NCBI GenBank assembly: GCA_030765055.1
Contig: JAUKNK010000058.1
Span: 320,001-384,000, forward strand
DNA: 64,000 bases
Source of the DNA: Mantis religiosa
Lineage: Eukaryota > Arthropoda > Insecta > Mantodea > Mantidae
Reading direction: 5' to 3'
This document shows, piece by piece, positions 1 to 12,115 of the stretch. A model generated the notes under the pieces. That model was not told the DNA's origin, did no database searches, and saw only the letters and a program-made list of their open reading frames with translations. Made by a program: the position numbers and the translations under genes. Position 1 is the first letter of the stretch; the number at the start of each line of letters is the position of its first letter.

Positions 1-1916
1 GCTAGGTGGCATGTTTCTAAATCCATAAAATGTCGCCGAAAAGTGAGAGGGCAACTATCAGCAATTAGCGCCCACCGTTTCGGCCAGCCTCTACGTATTA
101 ATTGTAACAATAAAAAGTTGATATGGGAAAATGGCATTATGCTATACACCATTAATTCCTGAAACTTCAAACATGCATAACGAACATTACGGTCGCCTGA
201 GCACATGACCTATTAGGCAAGACAAAACACGAAGCAGGTATGGAAGGGCTCTCTCGGGACAGGAAATACTTCTGCCAGAACAATGGCAAAGCACATACCT
301 TTGCAAATACAACCCAAGAAGTATATGTGCACAACTACGTATTAATGATAGCAATGAATAGTTGATATGGGAAATTCGCATTATGTTACACATCGGTATT
401 TCCTGTAACATCAAAGATGCATAATTACGTATTACTTGTAACATGAAGTAGTTGATATTGGAAATTCGCATTATGTTACACACCGGTATTTCCTGTAACA
501 TCAAAGATGCATAATTACGTATTACTTGTAACATGAAGTAGTTGATATTGGAAATTCGCATTATGTTACACACCGGTATTTCCTGTAACATCAAAGATGC
601 ATAATTACGTATTACTTGTAACATGAAGTAGTTGATATTGGAAATTCGCATTATGTTACACACCGGTATTTCCTGTAACATCAAAGATGCATAATTACGT
701 ATTACTTGTAACATGAAGTAGTTGATATTGGAAATTCGCATTATGATACACACCGGTATTTTCTGTAACATCAAAGATGCATAATTACGTATTACTTGTA
801 ACATGAAGTAGTTGATATTGGAAATTCGCATTATGTTACACACCGGTATTTCCTGTAACATCAAAGATGCATAATTACGTATTACTTGTAACATGAAGTA
901 GATGATATTGGAAATTCGCATTATGTTACACACCGGTATTTCCTGTAACATCAAAGATGCATAATTACGTATTACTTGTAACATGAAGTAGTTGATATTG
1001 GAAATTCGCATTATGTTACACACCGGTATTTCCTGTAACATCAAAGATGCATAATTACGTATTACTTGTAACATGAAGTAGTTGATATTGGAAATTCGCA
1101 TTATGTTACACACCGGTATTTCCTGTAGCATCAAAGATGCATAATTACGTATTACTTGTAACATGAAGTAGCTGATATTGGAAATTCGCATTATGATACA
1201 CACCGGTATTTCCTGTAACATCAAAGATGCATAATTACGTATTACTTGTAACATGAAGTAGTTGATATTGGAAATTCGCATTATGTTACACACCGGTATT
1301 TCCTGTAACATCAAAGATGCATAATTACGTATTACTTGTAACATGAAGTAGTTGATATTGGAAATTCGCATTATGTTACACACCGGTATTTCCTGTAACA
1401 TCAAAGATGCATAATTACGTATTACTTGTAACATGAAGTAGTTGATATTGGAAATTTGCATTATGATACACACCGGTATTTCCTGTAACATCAAAGATGC
1501 ATAATTACGTATTACTTGTAACATGAAGTAGTTGATATTGGAAATTCGCATTATGTTACACACCGGTATTTCCTGTAACATCAAAGATGCATAATTACGT
1601 ATTACTTGTAACATAAAGTAGTTGATATTGGAAATCCGCATTATGTTACACACCGGTATTTCCTGTAACATCAAAGATGCATAATTACGTATTACTTGTA
1701 ACATGAAGTAGTTGATATTGGAAATTCACATTATGTTACACACCGGTATTTCCTGTAACATCAAAGATGCATAATTACGTATTACTTGTAACATGAAGTA
1801 GTTGATATTGGAAATTCGCATTATGTTACACACCGGTATTTCCTGTAACATCAAAGATGCATAATTACGTATTACTTGTAACATGAAGTAGTTGATATTG
1901 GAAATTCGCATTATGC
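1..1916. repeat. Left inverted arm of the Merlin-type element
   Basis: Bases 1 to about 350 are the reverse complement of 5641-5996 with only a handful of differences. The arm continues inward as a 90-bp tandem array. It starts at or before the window edge, so its outer end and target duplication are not visible. A diverged extra copy of the block at about 184-345 lies just inside the arm at about 1976-2130. That block carries the shared stretches CACGAAGCAGGTATG and GCCAGAACAATGG. Confidence 0.93.
361..1916 (-). repeat. 90-bp tandem repeat array, left arm (17 units plus a partial)
   Basis: The unit starts with GTTGATATTGGAAATTCGCA and recurs every 90 bp from 361 to 1891, then stops after 25 bases. 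Units are nearly identical. A recurring variant (ATGATACA instead of ATGTTACA) falls in the units starting at 721, 1171 and 1441. The unit may be three diverged 30-bp subunits, because two parts of it share an ATGTTACA-like core. Because 90 is a multiple of three and one frame has no stop, the array reads as a long 30-residue periodic ORF. I do not consider that a gene. Confidence 0.97.
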
Positions 1917-2519
1917 ATTTCACGTTGCAGTGCCCAGTAGAATAACATTCGAAAGAGTATAAATGGAATACCTATATGTAACGTTACGGACGGCTGAGCA
2001 ATTGTTCTAAGCCAGAGATACACGAAGCAGGTATGAATGGGCTCTCTTGGGACAGGAAGTGCTTCTGCCAGAACAATGGGCTAGCACTTAACCCTAGTGA
2101 ATACAACCCAAGAGGTACATATTCTCACTTCCATATATTTGTGACTTCAAACACCATCGCAATACATATGTATATATAAAATATTTCAAATTGTAATGTA
2201 CTTTTTAAAATTGCTGCTGGCGAGTATGTACGCTGCAATCTGTTACATGCTTGTCCTCTAACTGCTGGGAAGTATTTCAGCGTAAAAATGATCATTGTTT
2301 TCCCTGCATTTTCTTTCCTAAAGGCTGTATATGTGTCCCTATCTTAGAACAATGGACCGGTTTTCCTGGAAACAGGAAATACTTTCAGTGAGGCTTGAAA
2401 GCCTCTAGTAATGCCTCCATTGGTGCTTCTGACAGATCCAAGTTCCCCACTCTTTCTCACAAGAATAATCAGATCGTTACCTCTTCCAGTGGTCATTCGC
2501 AAGTGTCAAAGCCTTCGAG
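1917..2519. other. Internal 5' region of the Merlin-type element
   Basis: This stretch links the left arm to the transposase. At about 1976-2130 it holds the diverged extra copy of the arm's subterminal block, which has no counterpart on the right side. About 2340-2400 contains another weak match (ACAGGAAATACTTTCAG). I see no gene here. Confidence 0.5.
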
Positions 2520-3650
2520 ATGGATGCTCGAGAGTTCGTTGCAACCGGGCGAATGAATTATTCGTCTCTGTGCGCCCACTTCGGGTACTGTTTTACTCCA
2601 GAGGAGAGAAAGTTGGCAAATATACGGGGAATAGAAATTCTCAAACTGTTGGATGTGCTGCCGGACAGGGCGAACTTTGGCGTCCGCGAGTGCCCTCGGT
2701 GTGGGGGAGTGCTCCGAACGGTGACTTCCACCAACAGGGGGATTGGTTGGAGATACATTTGTGCAAACGGTCACCGCCTTGAGGCAACCAATAACACCTT
2801 TTTTCAAAGGGTGCGCCTCAACGGCGAACTTGGTGCCGACAGGGTCCTGAGATTTTTGTGCTTGTGGCTTATAAGGTTACCGTGCGAGACGATCAGGTTG
2901 CAGCTCGAGATGAGCAAAGATACAGCTACAGCCTGGTGTGCCTATTTCAGGGACGTGGCACAGAAGATCGCCTGGCACCACTTTCAAGTGCTTGGAGGGG
3001 ATGGCGACATCGTCGAGCTGGACGAGACTCATCTCTTCAAGAGAAAGTACCAGGTTGGACGGTTGAGCATGTGGCGTCGCCACTGGCTGTTTGGTGCCGT
3101 CAGCCGGACAACGAAGCAACGATTTGGGGTCCTGGTACCCAATCGGAGGAAGGAGACGCTGCGGTCCATTATGCAGCTGTACGTGGATCCGGACAGCTAT
3201 GTAGTGACGGATGACTGGCCGGGCTATCGCGGTTGTGGCAACACATTCCGAGGCCATGGGGTAGTGGTCCACAGCCGCAACTTTGTGAACCCACCCAGAA
3301 ATTCGGATCCGTTCTAGGTTCCCGCTGGGGCCTACAATCCGGAATGTCTGGACCACCAGTGGATTGGGCCTGCTCCGGGCCCTGGATTGGAGCCGTAGCG
3401 CCACCACACCAACCGAACGGAGAATGTGTGGGGGGGATTGAAGAAGATTCTCTCTTCCTGTACTACTATCGCGAACGTGCCCAGCTATGTAGGCGAATGG
3501 ATGTATCGCGAGAACATCCTGAAACCTATTCGGTCGGAGCAGCACAAGATAGAAAGGTTCCTGCGGGACATCGCAAGGGCGTACCCGGGTGTGGGAAGAG
3601 CACCCATGAGTGCAGACATTGAGAACTGTGAGTGTCACGAATGTGTCTAG
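2520..3650 (+). pseudogene. Merlin / ISXO2-like (IS1595-type) DDE transposase, interrupted
   Basis: This is the transposase of the surrounding inverted-repeat element. The first ATG of the frame is at 2520. A zinc-ribbon-like CPRC...CANGH segment lies near residues 59-86. The catalytic core follows, with LDETHLFKRKY (Asp168, codon 3021-3023), VTDDWPGY (Asp231, codon 3210-3212) and HTNRTENVW (Glu, codon 3420-3422). The last motif matches the HTNxxE box typical of ISXO2-like enzymes. The frame is open to a TAG at 3315-3317, meets a second TAG at 3396-3398, then reads cleanly to the TAG at 3648-3650. Both stops lie in extra sequence between HSRNFVNP and HHTNRTE. In the family these two motifs are almost adjacent. 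The extra stretch could be a 114-nt intron (GT at 3285, AG at 3397-3398, phase 0) or a disabling insertion. Without it the protein would be about 338 residues, normal for Merlin. The family assignment is firm. Activity is undecided. Confidence 0.88.
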
Positions 3651-4200
3651 GCCCGGCTCCGGATTGTCACGGCGGCTCAATAATGCCACACGGTGGCAAT
3701 AATGTAACTCCGAAGTCCTAAACCACTCCGATCCTAACGTCTTACAAGCACTCACCGACATATACCTCACCTTGGACCAGGCAGCTTATCCCTTTCCATG
3801 AATCCGCAGATGCAATTTGTCATGTATACAGACCTGACCGGTGGAGGTTTTTTAATGGGTAGGGCCGACGGTTCAAGTCCGTCAGTGGAGTCCCACACTC
3901 CAATCCCAGGGTTAGTGCGTAACTGCATTTTTCCTCCACTTGAAAGAAAAAAAAAAAAAACACACACACACTACACTAAGTAATCCTATATAAACCGACG
4001 ATAAATATTCATCAAATCAGATATAATTGCATATAAAAAGTCCCTAATATTATATAAGCAAACGTCCGCAAAGTACAAAGTAACTCACACAAATCCCCCA
4101 GTAAATAAGCACTAGGGCTTGGAGTTACTAAACATTCGACTTTCAGGATAACGGAGGCCTCCGGAGACAACCCTACTCAGAAAATACAACTTAATGTTAC
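3651..4200. other. Internal 3' region of the Merlin-type element
   Basis: No gene is visible. About 3808-3945 contains a tRNA-T-arm-like string (GGTTCAAGTCCGTCAG), and an A-rich run followed by CA repeats sits at 3944-3970. This resembles a small inserted retroposon, but no A box or paired cloverleaf is evident. The right arm array begins at about 4201. Confidence 0.4.
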
Positions 4201-5640
4201 TTACTGTTACAAGTAATACGTAATTATGCATCTTTGATGTTTTAGGAAATACCGGTGTGTAACATAATGCAAATTTCCAATATCAACTACTTCATGTTAC
4301 AAGTAATACGTAATTATGCATCTTTGATGTTACAGGAAATACCGGTGTGTAACATAATGCAAATTTCCAATATCAACTACTTCATGTTACAAGTAATACG
4401 TAATTATGCATCTTTGATGTTACAGGAAATACCGGTGTGTAACATAATGCGAATTTCCAATATCAACTACTTCATGTTACAAGTAATACGTAATTATGCA
4501 TCTTTGATGTTACAGGAAATACCGGTGTGTAACATAATGCGAATTTCCAATATCAACTACTTCATGTTACAAGTAATACGTAATTATGCATCTTTGATGT
4601 TACAAGAAATACCGGTGTGTAACATAATGCGAATTTCCAATATCAACTACTTCATGTTACCAGTAATACGTAATTATGCATCTTTGATGTTACAGGAAAT
4701 ACCGGTGTGTATCATAATGCGAATTTCCAATATCAACTACTTCATGTTACAAGTAATACGTAATTATGCATCTTTGATGTTACAGGAAATACCGGTGTGT
4801 AACATAATGCGAATTTCCAATATCAACTACTTCATGTTACAAGTAATACGTAATTATGCATCTTTGATGTTACAGGAAATACCGGTGTGTAACATAATGC
4901 GAATTTCCAATATCAACTACTTCATGTTACAAGTAATACGTAATTATGCATCTTTGATGTTACACGAAATACCGGTGTGTAACATAATGCGAATTTCCAA
5001 TATCAACTACTTCATGTTACAAGTAATACGTAATTATGCATCTTTGATGTTACAGGAAATACCGGTGTGTATCATAATGCGAATTTCCAATATCAACTAC
5101 TTCATGTTACAAGTAATACGTAATTATGCATCTTTGGTGTTACAGGTAATACCGGTGTGTAACATAATGCGAATTTCCAATATCAACTACTTCATGTTAC
5201 AAGTAATACGTAATTATGCATCTTTGATGTTACAGGAAATACCGGTGTGTATCATAATGCGAATTTCCAATATCAACTACTTCATGTTACAAGTAATACG
5301 TAATTATGCATCTTTGATGTTACAGGAAATACCGGTGTGTAACATAATGCGAATTTCCAATATCAACTACTTCATGTTACAAGTAATACGTAATTATGCA
5401 TCTTTGATGTTACAGGAAATACCGGTGTGTATCATAATGCGAATTTCCAATATCAACTACTTCATGTTACAAGTAATACGTAATTATGCATCTTTGATGT
5501 TACAGGAAATACCGGTGTGTAACATAATGCGAATTTCCAATATCAACTACTTCATGTTACAAGTAATACGTAATTATGCATCTTTGATGTTACAGGAAAT
5601 ACCGGTGTGTAACATAATGCGAATTTCCCATATCAACTAT
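4201..5640 (+). repeat. 90-bp tandem repeat array, right arm (16 units)
   Basis: Sixteen 90-bp units, each ending TATCAACTAC, run without a break. They are the reverse complement of the left array. Variant units (GTATCATAATGC instead of GTAACATAATGC) occur at about 4711, 5071, 5251 and 5431. Counted from the outside in, these positions do not mirror those of the left arm. One frame is open throughout and continues to 5811 as a 30-residue periodic ORF. Confidence 0.97.
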
Positions 5641-5996
5641 TCATTGCTATCATTAATACGTAGTTGTGCACATATACTTCTTGGGTTGTATTTGCAAAGG
5701 TATGTGCTTTGCCATTGTTCTGGCAGAAGTATTTCCTGTCCCGAGAGAGCCCTTCCACACCTGCTTCGTGTTTTGTCTTGCCTAATAGGTCATGTGCTCA
5801 GCCGATCGTAATGTTCGTTATGCATGTTTGAAGTTTCAGGAGTTAATGGTGTATAGCATAATGCCATTTTCCCATATCAACTTTTTATTGTTACAATTAA
5901 TACGTAGAGGCTGGCCGAAACGGTGGGCGCTAATTGCTGATAGTTGCCCTCTCACTTTTCGGCGACATTTTATGGATTTAGAAACATGCCACCTAG
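5641..5996. repeat. Outer part of the right inverted arm
   Basis: This is the near-perfect reverse complement of bases 1 to about 355. Only about three or four differences are visible by eye, for example around 5749 and 5803-5809. It includes one further diverged unit of the 90-bp repeat at about 5820-5905. The homology reaches the left window edge, so the real terminus may lie beyond 5996. No target duplication can be checked. Confidence 0.9.
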
Positions 5997-6633
5997 CAAC
6001 AGACCAAAAAAGAGAACATTTCTCGTCTGGTTGTCTTCGTATAGTATCGGGGTGAAAAGTTTTGTACGAATTAGTGCTGAGGAAGTACAGCGTGTACATA
6101 AATAGTCACAAGTTAAATAAATATGCACTAATCGCTGAAATATGCATGTATATGCAGTGCAAAACTTCCGATTTAAAGTCACTAAAATGGTGAATAAATT
6201 TACTATCATTTGCACACGTGTAACTCTTCAGGAATAAAACATGCTAATATGCAAAATTCCGAGCATCATTTGCACACGTGTAACTCCTCAGGAATAAAAC
6301 ATGCTAATATGCAAAATTCCGAGCTCTACTTATGGCTTTCAAGGAGAATAAAGCCAATGTGTATTTATTTAACCTAATTGAGACGACACTTGAAGAAAAT
6401 GAAGTATAACACCTTCTTTATCCAGTGATATTTATGTTGCCGAAGGCTAATAACTCTAAATAGTATTGCTACTACTTTGGGAGTTGAAATAAAGTACACC
6501 CTCCTGGCTGCATTAAATTCATGAGGCACGTAGTGCACTATCATAATAACACAGTACTTTACAATTTCGTAAGTAACCCCCCCCCCACACACACACTTAT
6601 TATTATTTCAGTCTCATGTTGTGCATGCCGCTA
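5997..6633. other. Intergenic; contains a 60-bp direct duplication
   Basis: Two adjacent 60-bp copies (about 6206-6265 and 6266-6325, sharing TCATTTGCACACGTGTAACT) differ at two or three positions. A short C-run plus CA microsatellite lies at 6577-6597. The first part could still belong to the Merlin-type element's end. No gene is seen. Confidence 0.6.
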
Positions 6634-6878
6634 TACGCCCCCCTTCGTAGCCTGGTGGTAGCGTGTCTGCCTGACGTTCAAGAGGTCCCGAGTTGGAATC
6701 TCGGTCAGGGTGAGTTACCTGGATAAGGCTTTTTCCAGGGTTTTCCTTTATCCTAAAGGAGAATGTCTGGAAACTCTAAGCTCTATGGACCCTGGGCTCA
6801 TTTGAGCATCATTTCACCCATTCCATTCATTGTCCGATATGACTTAACGTTGGAGGACGTAAGTTACATAAAAAAAAA
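6634..6878 (+). mobile_element. tRNA-derived SINE, family 1, full-length copy
   Basis: The head has an A-box-like GTAGCCTGGTGGTAGCG and a B-box-like CGAGTTGGAATCTC, as in RNA polymerase III promoters derived from tRNA. The body carries TGAGTTACCTGGATAAGG and GGACCCTGGGCTCATTTGAG, and the copy ends in A9. The same body recurs at 49258-49495, and its 3' part at about 20214-20313, showing a dispersed family. Confidence 0.88.
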
Positions 6879-7407
6879 ATCCCGGTTCTCCGTCGGATTT
6901 TAAGCGAAAACAACATAGTGCGAAAACTAGGCAACTTAAAGAAGCGGAAGTTAAAATATTCAAACATAGAATATTCGGGGAAGCTTCATTGCATATTTAC
7001 TGAGTTCACTATACAAGCACAATAATTAAGGTAAACCTGATGTCATAATCATCATTTCTAACACAGGGTTGTTTTACTCAATGCTTCCATTTTTTTTTTC
7101 ATAAAGCCATGATTTCTAAAAGAAAAGTCACGGCCAAGAATTCCTATAAGCCTATCAACCAGATCAAAATTACAGTAGCTCAAGATATTCACCTTCAATG
7201 AACTTTACCATTAATAAGTATTTTAGTATTAAACTATCAGAAATTACTGTAAAGATCAATACACTATGAATTTCTTCCTGTTGCTATTCCTATTATTATT
7301 GTTAATATCTCATTATTTATATAAATGTTATTACGAGGGGCCCAGCAGTTCCCGGTGACGCGAGTGCGCATGCGCTGGTACTTGGTAGTTTCTTGTCCGA
7401 GAAGTGG
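6879..7407. other. AT-rich spacer, no gene seen
   Basis: Low-complexity AT-rich DNA. A short GC-rich patch at about 7333-7400 precedes the AAT microsatellite. Confidence 0.6.
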
Positions 7408-7770
<363 letters not shown>

Positions 7771-10017
7771 TGTTTCACGAATTAACGGTTATTAACAAAA
7801 TGCAAATGTCACATATCAACTCAAAAGCTGATCACAAAAGCTGATCAAAGGTTGAGGAACGCCACTGCTTACTTCCCTCCCCACCGCTTACTCCTCCTCT
7901 CCCTACACCTTAGCCAACTCTCGCACACGTCGCCACCCCATAGCCAGGGAGCTACCGCATTCGCTATATAACATATGCACTTATAAACCATACGAGATTT
8001 TGTATCACTTTGTGATTCTACAGAGCAACAAATAGAAAGTTAATTTTATATCAAATTAGGTTAAAAGAACAGATAGATCATACCTGTGACTCTTCCTTAT
8101 TTCCTGTACATACACAAAAACAACTCGTGGATCTGTACAATTCGGGAGAACGTCTGCTATAATTGCTTCTACCACCGCTTGCTGTTCGCTTCTTTCGAGA
8201 CACAAAGAAAGAATACTTGAGACAACTTCGAGAATTCAAATGTTATGCTGCTCTTTCGAATTCATGTACTACCAAATTCACATCTGACATTGAGTTTAAT
8301 TAGGAATTAGTAAGTTAACTTTACTTAAAACGTAAAAATAAATACTGAATATAAAATAATTACAATATCACAAAAGCAATAAGCAATGGAGGGCTGACCA
8401 TTATAGTTAATGCGTAAACTTTGTATTTTCACTGCCAGCATGATCCAACTTCGTATACATTCATGAGTTGAGTCACGCGTCATATTTTAGTACAGTAAGG
8501 GATTGAATTAAAAGCTGAAATAAAGCTTGCAATTAAAAATTCATAGCACAAGCAATAATACAGGTTACAGTCTTTATTTATAGACTATTTTGAAAGTCCA
8601 TACCTTCATGTAACATCTGCAAATTTTTAATTTAAATGAAAACCAGGATTTGGTTAAGTGGCTTTTTATTTGTGATTTTGTATTATTGTGCCTTTATTTT
8701 GCATTTTAATATGTTTTATAACATTTTTAAAATTATTTTTGTGTTATAATTCATAATATTAATAATTTTAATATGTTCATGCAGTCCTTCTTTGTATAAT
8801 AATAGTAGTAACTTGTTATTTGCGTTCTTATTAATACTGCAACCAATTAGCACTTGTTCTTTGTTACCTACATATGTATCCTTCCACTACTATAATATGG
8901 ATCATACCGTTTTATTTTCATTTTGTACACTAGTGAGGGAGTTAAAGTTCTTCGTAGTGTAATATCGAAGATGGCTTACAGATTTTTACTAGCAGAAACA
9001 TTCACTTAAAGCAACCTAATGTGACTGATACCTTGTCACTTGATGCAGACTCACAAAGTGATGCAGAAACTTTGTGTAGGTTACATGTATGATGCGTAAA
9101 ATTGTTCGGTGGGGCATAGACTGTGAAATTATCTATTTTACTGTTCATGCCGTACGAACTTCCGTATCCTACGACTGTGGTTTGTGTCTTTAATATTTTT
9201 ATCCAATGAACCGTGAACAGCAAAATTATCGCGCGTATAGATAAAATTGTGCTAACGTTTGTATGATAATGTTCCGTGTGTTTCATGGTTGTGCTCACGA
9301 AAGTTTGACGAGTTGTGTTATAGAACACATAATGAACAAACAACCGAGGATCGTAAGCCGCAAAGCATAGCCGAGCGATGACAAAACGTAGCCAAAATAT
9401 CAGTGTAGCTAAAACTTAATAATCCTTAACTACTTTTATTAAAGCAGAATGTATCTACTCTAAAATCACTAATGTAACTGTTTAGGAAGCGTTAGCCATA
9501 CAGAACTGGAGCGTGTTGTATCTTTAGAAGTCTGGGCACTGACAAAACAGAGGCTTTAGATACCTTCTTTAATGACCTGAACATATATTATTGTACACTT
9601 AACTTACGTTTTAGGACTCTTCATCAAACCTAGCAATAAAGATGATAAATGCAAATAAAATGCTCCAAAGTTATCATTTAATCCTTTGGCAGGGAACTTA
9701 CACACCAACCCATAAGTCCACATGTTCTCATGTTGTGTTTTAACTCCATCGTTATAGTAACAACCAATACTAACAGATAAATGTCACTCTCTGAATGCTA
9801 TGTTTGCAGGTATGACTTCTCTCTCCCTACAGCAGGCAAGTCTCCTTGGTGCCAGTCGTAAGGGAACTCAAACTGTTATAATAATGTACTTGTTACAGAG
9901 TTACAACAATGATATTAGCATATTACACTATGCTGAAAGTATAAACTTATTGTTTTTTCCCTAAAGTAATGAATCTGAATCTGCATAATGATGTGTATCT
10001 CAGATACGAGAGACCCT
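7771..10017. other. AT-rich intergenic DNA, no gene recognised
   Basis: No coding pattern on either strand stands out. A GC-richer patch at about 7842-7970 includes, on the minus strand, CAGTGGCGTTCCTCAACC. This looks like a hAT-type terminus but has no visible partner. A minus-strand frame at 9002-9343 (113 codons) has no recognisable domain. Confidence 0.5.
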
Positions 10018-10165
10018 AGTGGTTCACCGGGAACATATATGAGCTGATTGGAAAATTTAATGTCAGGATGGCAAGTTGGCCATGGTAGCCCAATGAGTAA
10101 GAGCGACTGCTGGGAAACCAGGAGATCCATGCTTCAAATCCCTGACATGGCATTGAATTTTTCAG
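10018..10165 (+). mobile_element. Short tRNA-like retroposon, family 3
   Basis: It shares an ordered set of blocks with 49556-49700: CTAGTGGTT(C/T)ACC, ATATATGAG, a TAGCCCAATG(A)GT(T)A A-box-like block, AGGAGATCC and GGCAT. The order and spacing of several blocks make chance unlikely. Identity is roughly two thirds, so both copies are old. Confidence 0.6.
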
Positions 10166-10639
10166 TTTAAAATTAAATTTTGTAAATTTAATTCACAATG
10201 CAGAAAAAAAAAGCTAGTCTGCACTAACGTCTTATGTATGACTGAACCAAAATTTATTTATAAGCAAACAGAAACACTCAAAGTTCTAAATTTATCTCCA
10301 CCTCTCCTGTGTAAGGAGTTTGCGGTAAACTGCTCACACTTTCTTATGGAAAGAGCAATCCCAAACATACACTGTTCAAAGAAACCAGACCATTCAGGCA
10401 ATTTTTGCTCTCATATCTGTCCTTAGTGGTGCAAAATTAGTTAGCTTATTTGGTTTCTGTAACTTTTGTAACAAAGTAAATAATAATAAGTAATATTTAC
10501 CTGTACTTCCATATCTTACAATCTGAGTTACAAGTTTTACAATTCTAATCTAGGTACAAATTTGTCCACTGCCTATAGTGATGTTGGCTCCCTGGCCGTT
10601 TACCTCTATCCTAGCCCTTATACGACTTTGACGTAATGT
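10166..10639. other. Spacer, no gene seen
   Basis: AT-rich sequence with a short unsupported plus-strand frame at 10238-10426. No domain or splice pattern is recognisable. Confidence 0.5.
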
Positions 10640-11765
10640 TCTGATTGTGACTTCCATTTCTCTACCTCTTATTTCCTCTCCCTTTTCAACCATTTCTCTT
10701 TAACTTCGTCAGCAAATTTCTCCACCTCCCTTAATCTTTTCTCTCCTTTCAACGTAAGCATTTTTATTGTTACTATGTAAGCCTCTTCATTATCCCAGTT
10801 CTTATCCCATATTAATTTCCTCCGGTTTTCAACTTCTTTACAGTCCACTACATAATGTTCTAAACTTATTTTCTTTCCACATAGAATGCACTCTTTTGGT
10901 GAACCCCCTCTCAATATAACTCCTGTCCTTAACCAAGCTAAACCCTCCCTCTCATATCTCTCACATATGTCTATATACGTTTTCCTTCCCCATTCTGTCT
11001 TTATTTTCAGGTATACATTTAGTGATTTCTTACTTATCAGAATTCTCCATGTCACTTGTCTGTCAATGTCCTCTATCCTATTTGTAATAATTATCCAAAA
11101 ACCTTTTACATTTCTTTCACTCTCTCGCCAGGTATCCCCCATCCCTATTTTAACTAGCGTTTTCTCTAGCTCTGCCCACCAGCAGGTTTTACATGTTGAA
11201 TTCTTCTTTTGTTCTAGACAGATCTTTAATGTATTATCATCATCCTTTTTTATACAGCTATACCAATATTTTAAACATCTTTCTATAATTACCCCACTCC
11301 TGCAAGGTCTTCCAAGTTCCACTCTAGCTACTCCAATTGGTGTTTACTTATTCAAACCTAGTATCTCTTTACAGAACTGTTCATATGTTGAACATGATTT
11401 CTTATCTTACTGGCCCCCAAAACTCCACACCATATGTCATTTTTTATTCTACTATTGCTCCATAGATTCTTTCATGCCATTTTACTGACACATCTGGTAA
11501 TTTATATTGACAGTTCCATACTCCAGGCATCGCTATCTTCCCTTTCACTCTTATCTTTGTCCCATGTGCTCCCCAGCCTCCATTATAGCACAGTCTTATC
11601 CCTGAATAGACAAACTCCTTTACCACATCCACATTTTGGTCATTTAGATAACATTTTTCGTCTTTTCTTAACTTCTTAAACACCACTATTTTTGACTTGC
11701 TTATGTTGATTCTTATCCCCCATTCTTTACAGTAGCATTCAATAAGCTGTTGTATAGATTACACT
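10640..11765 (-). pseudogene. Non-LTR retrotransposon ORF2, C-terminal remnant
   Basis: On the minus strand, the part from about 11760 to 11444 reads as the end of a non-LTR reverse transcriptase. It has INISKSKIVVF, then KEFVYSGIRLCYNGGWG, the usual 'EFxYLG' thumb region. After a frameshift or stop region around 11320-11440, a 217-codon frame (11322-10669) carries a cysteine-histidine knuckle, CILCGKKISLEHYVVDC (C-x2-C-x8-H-x4-C), common near the C-terminus of such ORF2 proteins, and a lysine/glutamate-rich end. The endonuclease and catalytic RT core are missing, as expected for a 5'-truncated LINE. The clade cannot be fixed from this piece. Confidence 0.8.
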
Positions 11766-11767
11766 GT

Positions 11768-12115
11768 TTATGATTTTGTGATGTTTTTTATGGTGACAAG
11801 TTTAGTATCACTGCTATGCGTAATCATACAGTAGAGCTTTCTCTTCTGAATGCATAGTATCCTAACACCTATTGTAGTCCATTGTGGTAGCCATATGACA
11901 AAATTTGCATTGCAAACATGATTCATAATGGAGAGTGACAGTTCTGTGAAAGCTATTAATTCCCCAGTTACATCAATAGGGAAGTACACATTACTCCATG
12001 ATTCCTGTTGCAATGACCAGCAGATGCTCGCCAGATTCTCTTTATTCACATATCTGAAACTTCTATACAAAATCATCATTTTGGCTTTAACACAAAAGCT
12101 GTTTGTAGGGATCAA
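11768..12115 (-). pseudogene. Possible non-LTR ORF2 linker fragment (115 codons)
   Basis: The phrase YRSFRYVNKENLAS, followed by a tryptophan-centred stretch, resembles the linker between endonuclease and reverse transcriptase in some LINE ORF2 proteins. It lies just upstream of, and on the same strand as, the remnant at 10640-11765. It could be part of the same element after an internal deletion. The resemblance is weak and I am not sure it is coding. Confidence 0.3.

Noticed and set aside
361..1916. CRISPR-like array of regular repeats
   Set aside because: The units are contiguous with no unique spacers, and the genome is eukaryotic.
2520..3650. Bacterial insertion sequence or contamination, because the transposase resembles ISXO2
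   Set aside because: Merlin elements are the known eukaryotic relatives, and the flanking arms and surroundings are typical animal repeat DNA.
2877..3770. 297-codon minus-strand frame
   Set aside because: Antisense shadow of the Merlin-type transposase, with no recognisable domain.
3840..3900. A tRNA gene
   Set aside because: Only a T-arm-like string is present; no A box or cloverleaf could be drawn.
187..5811. Reading frames of about 500 codons with a 30-residue repeat on both arms
   Set aside because: They exist only because the 90-bp repeat is a multiple of three and one frame lacks stops. Both inverted arms give the same product, and it has no domain.
7842..7868. hAT-type terminal repeat (CAGTGGCGTTCCTCAACC on the minus strand)
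   Set aside because: No matching opposite end, 8-bp duplication or transposase was found, so it is only a suggestive string.
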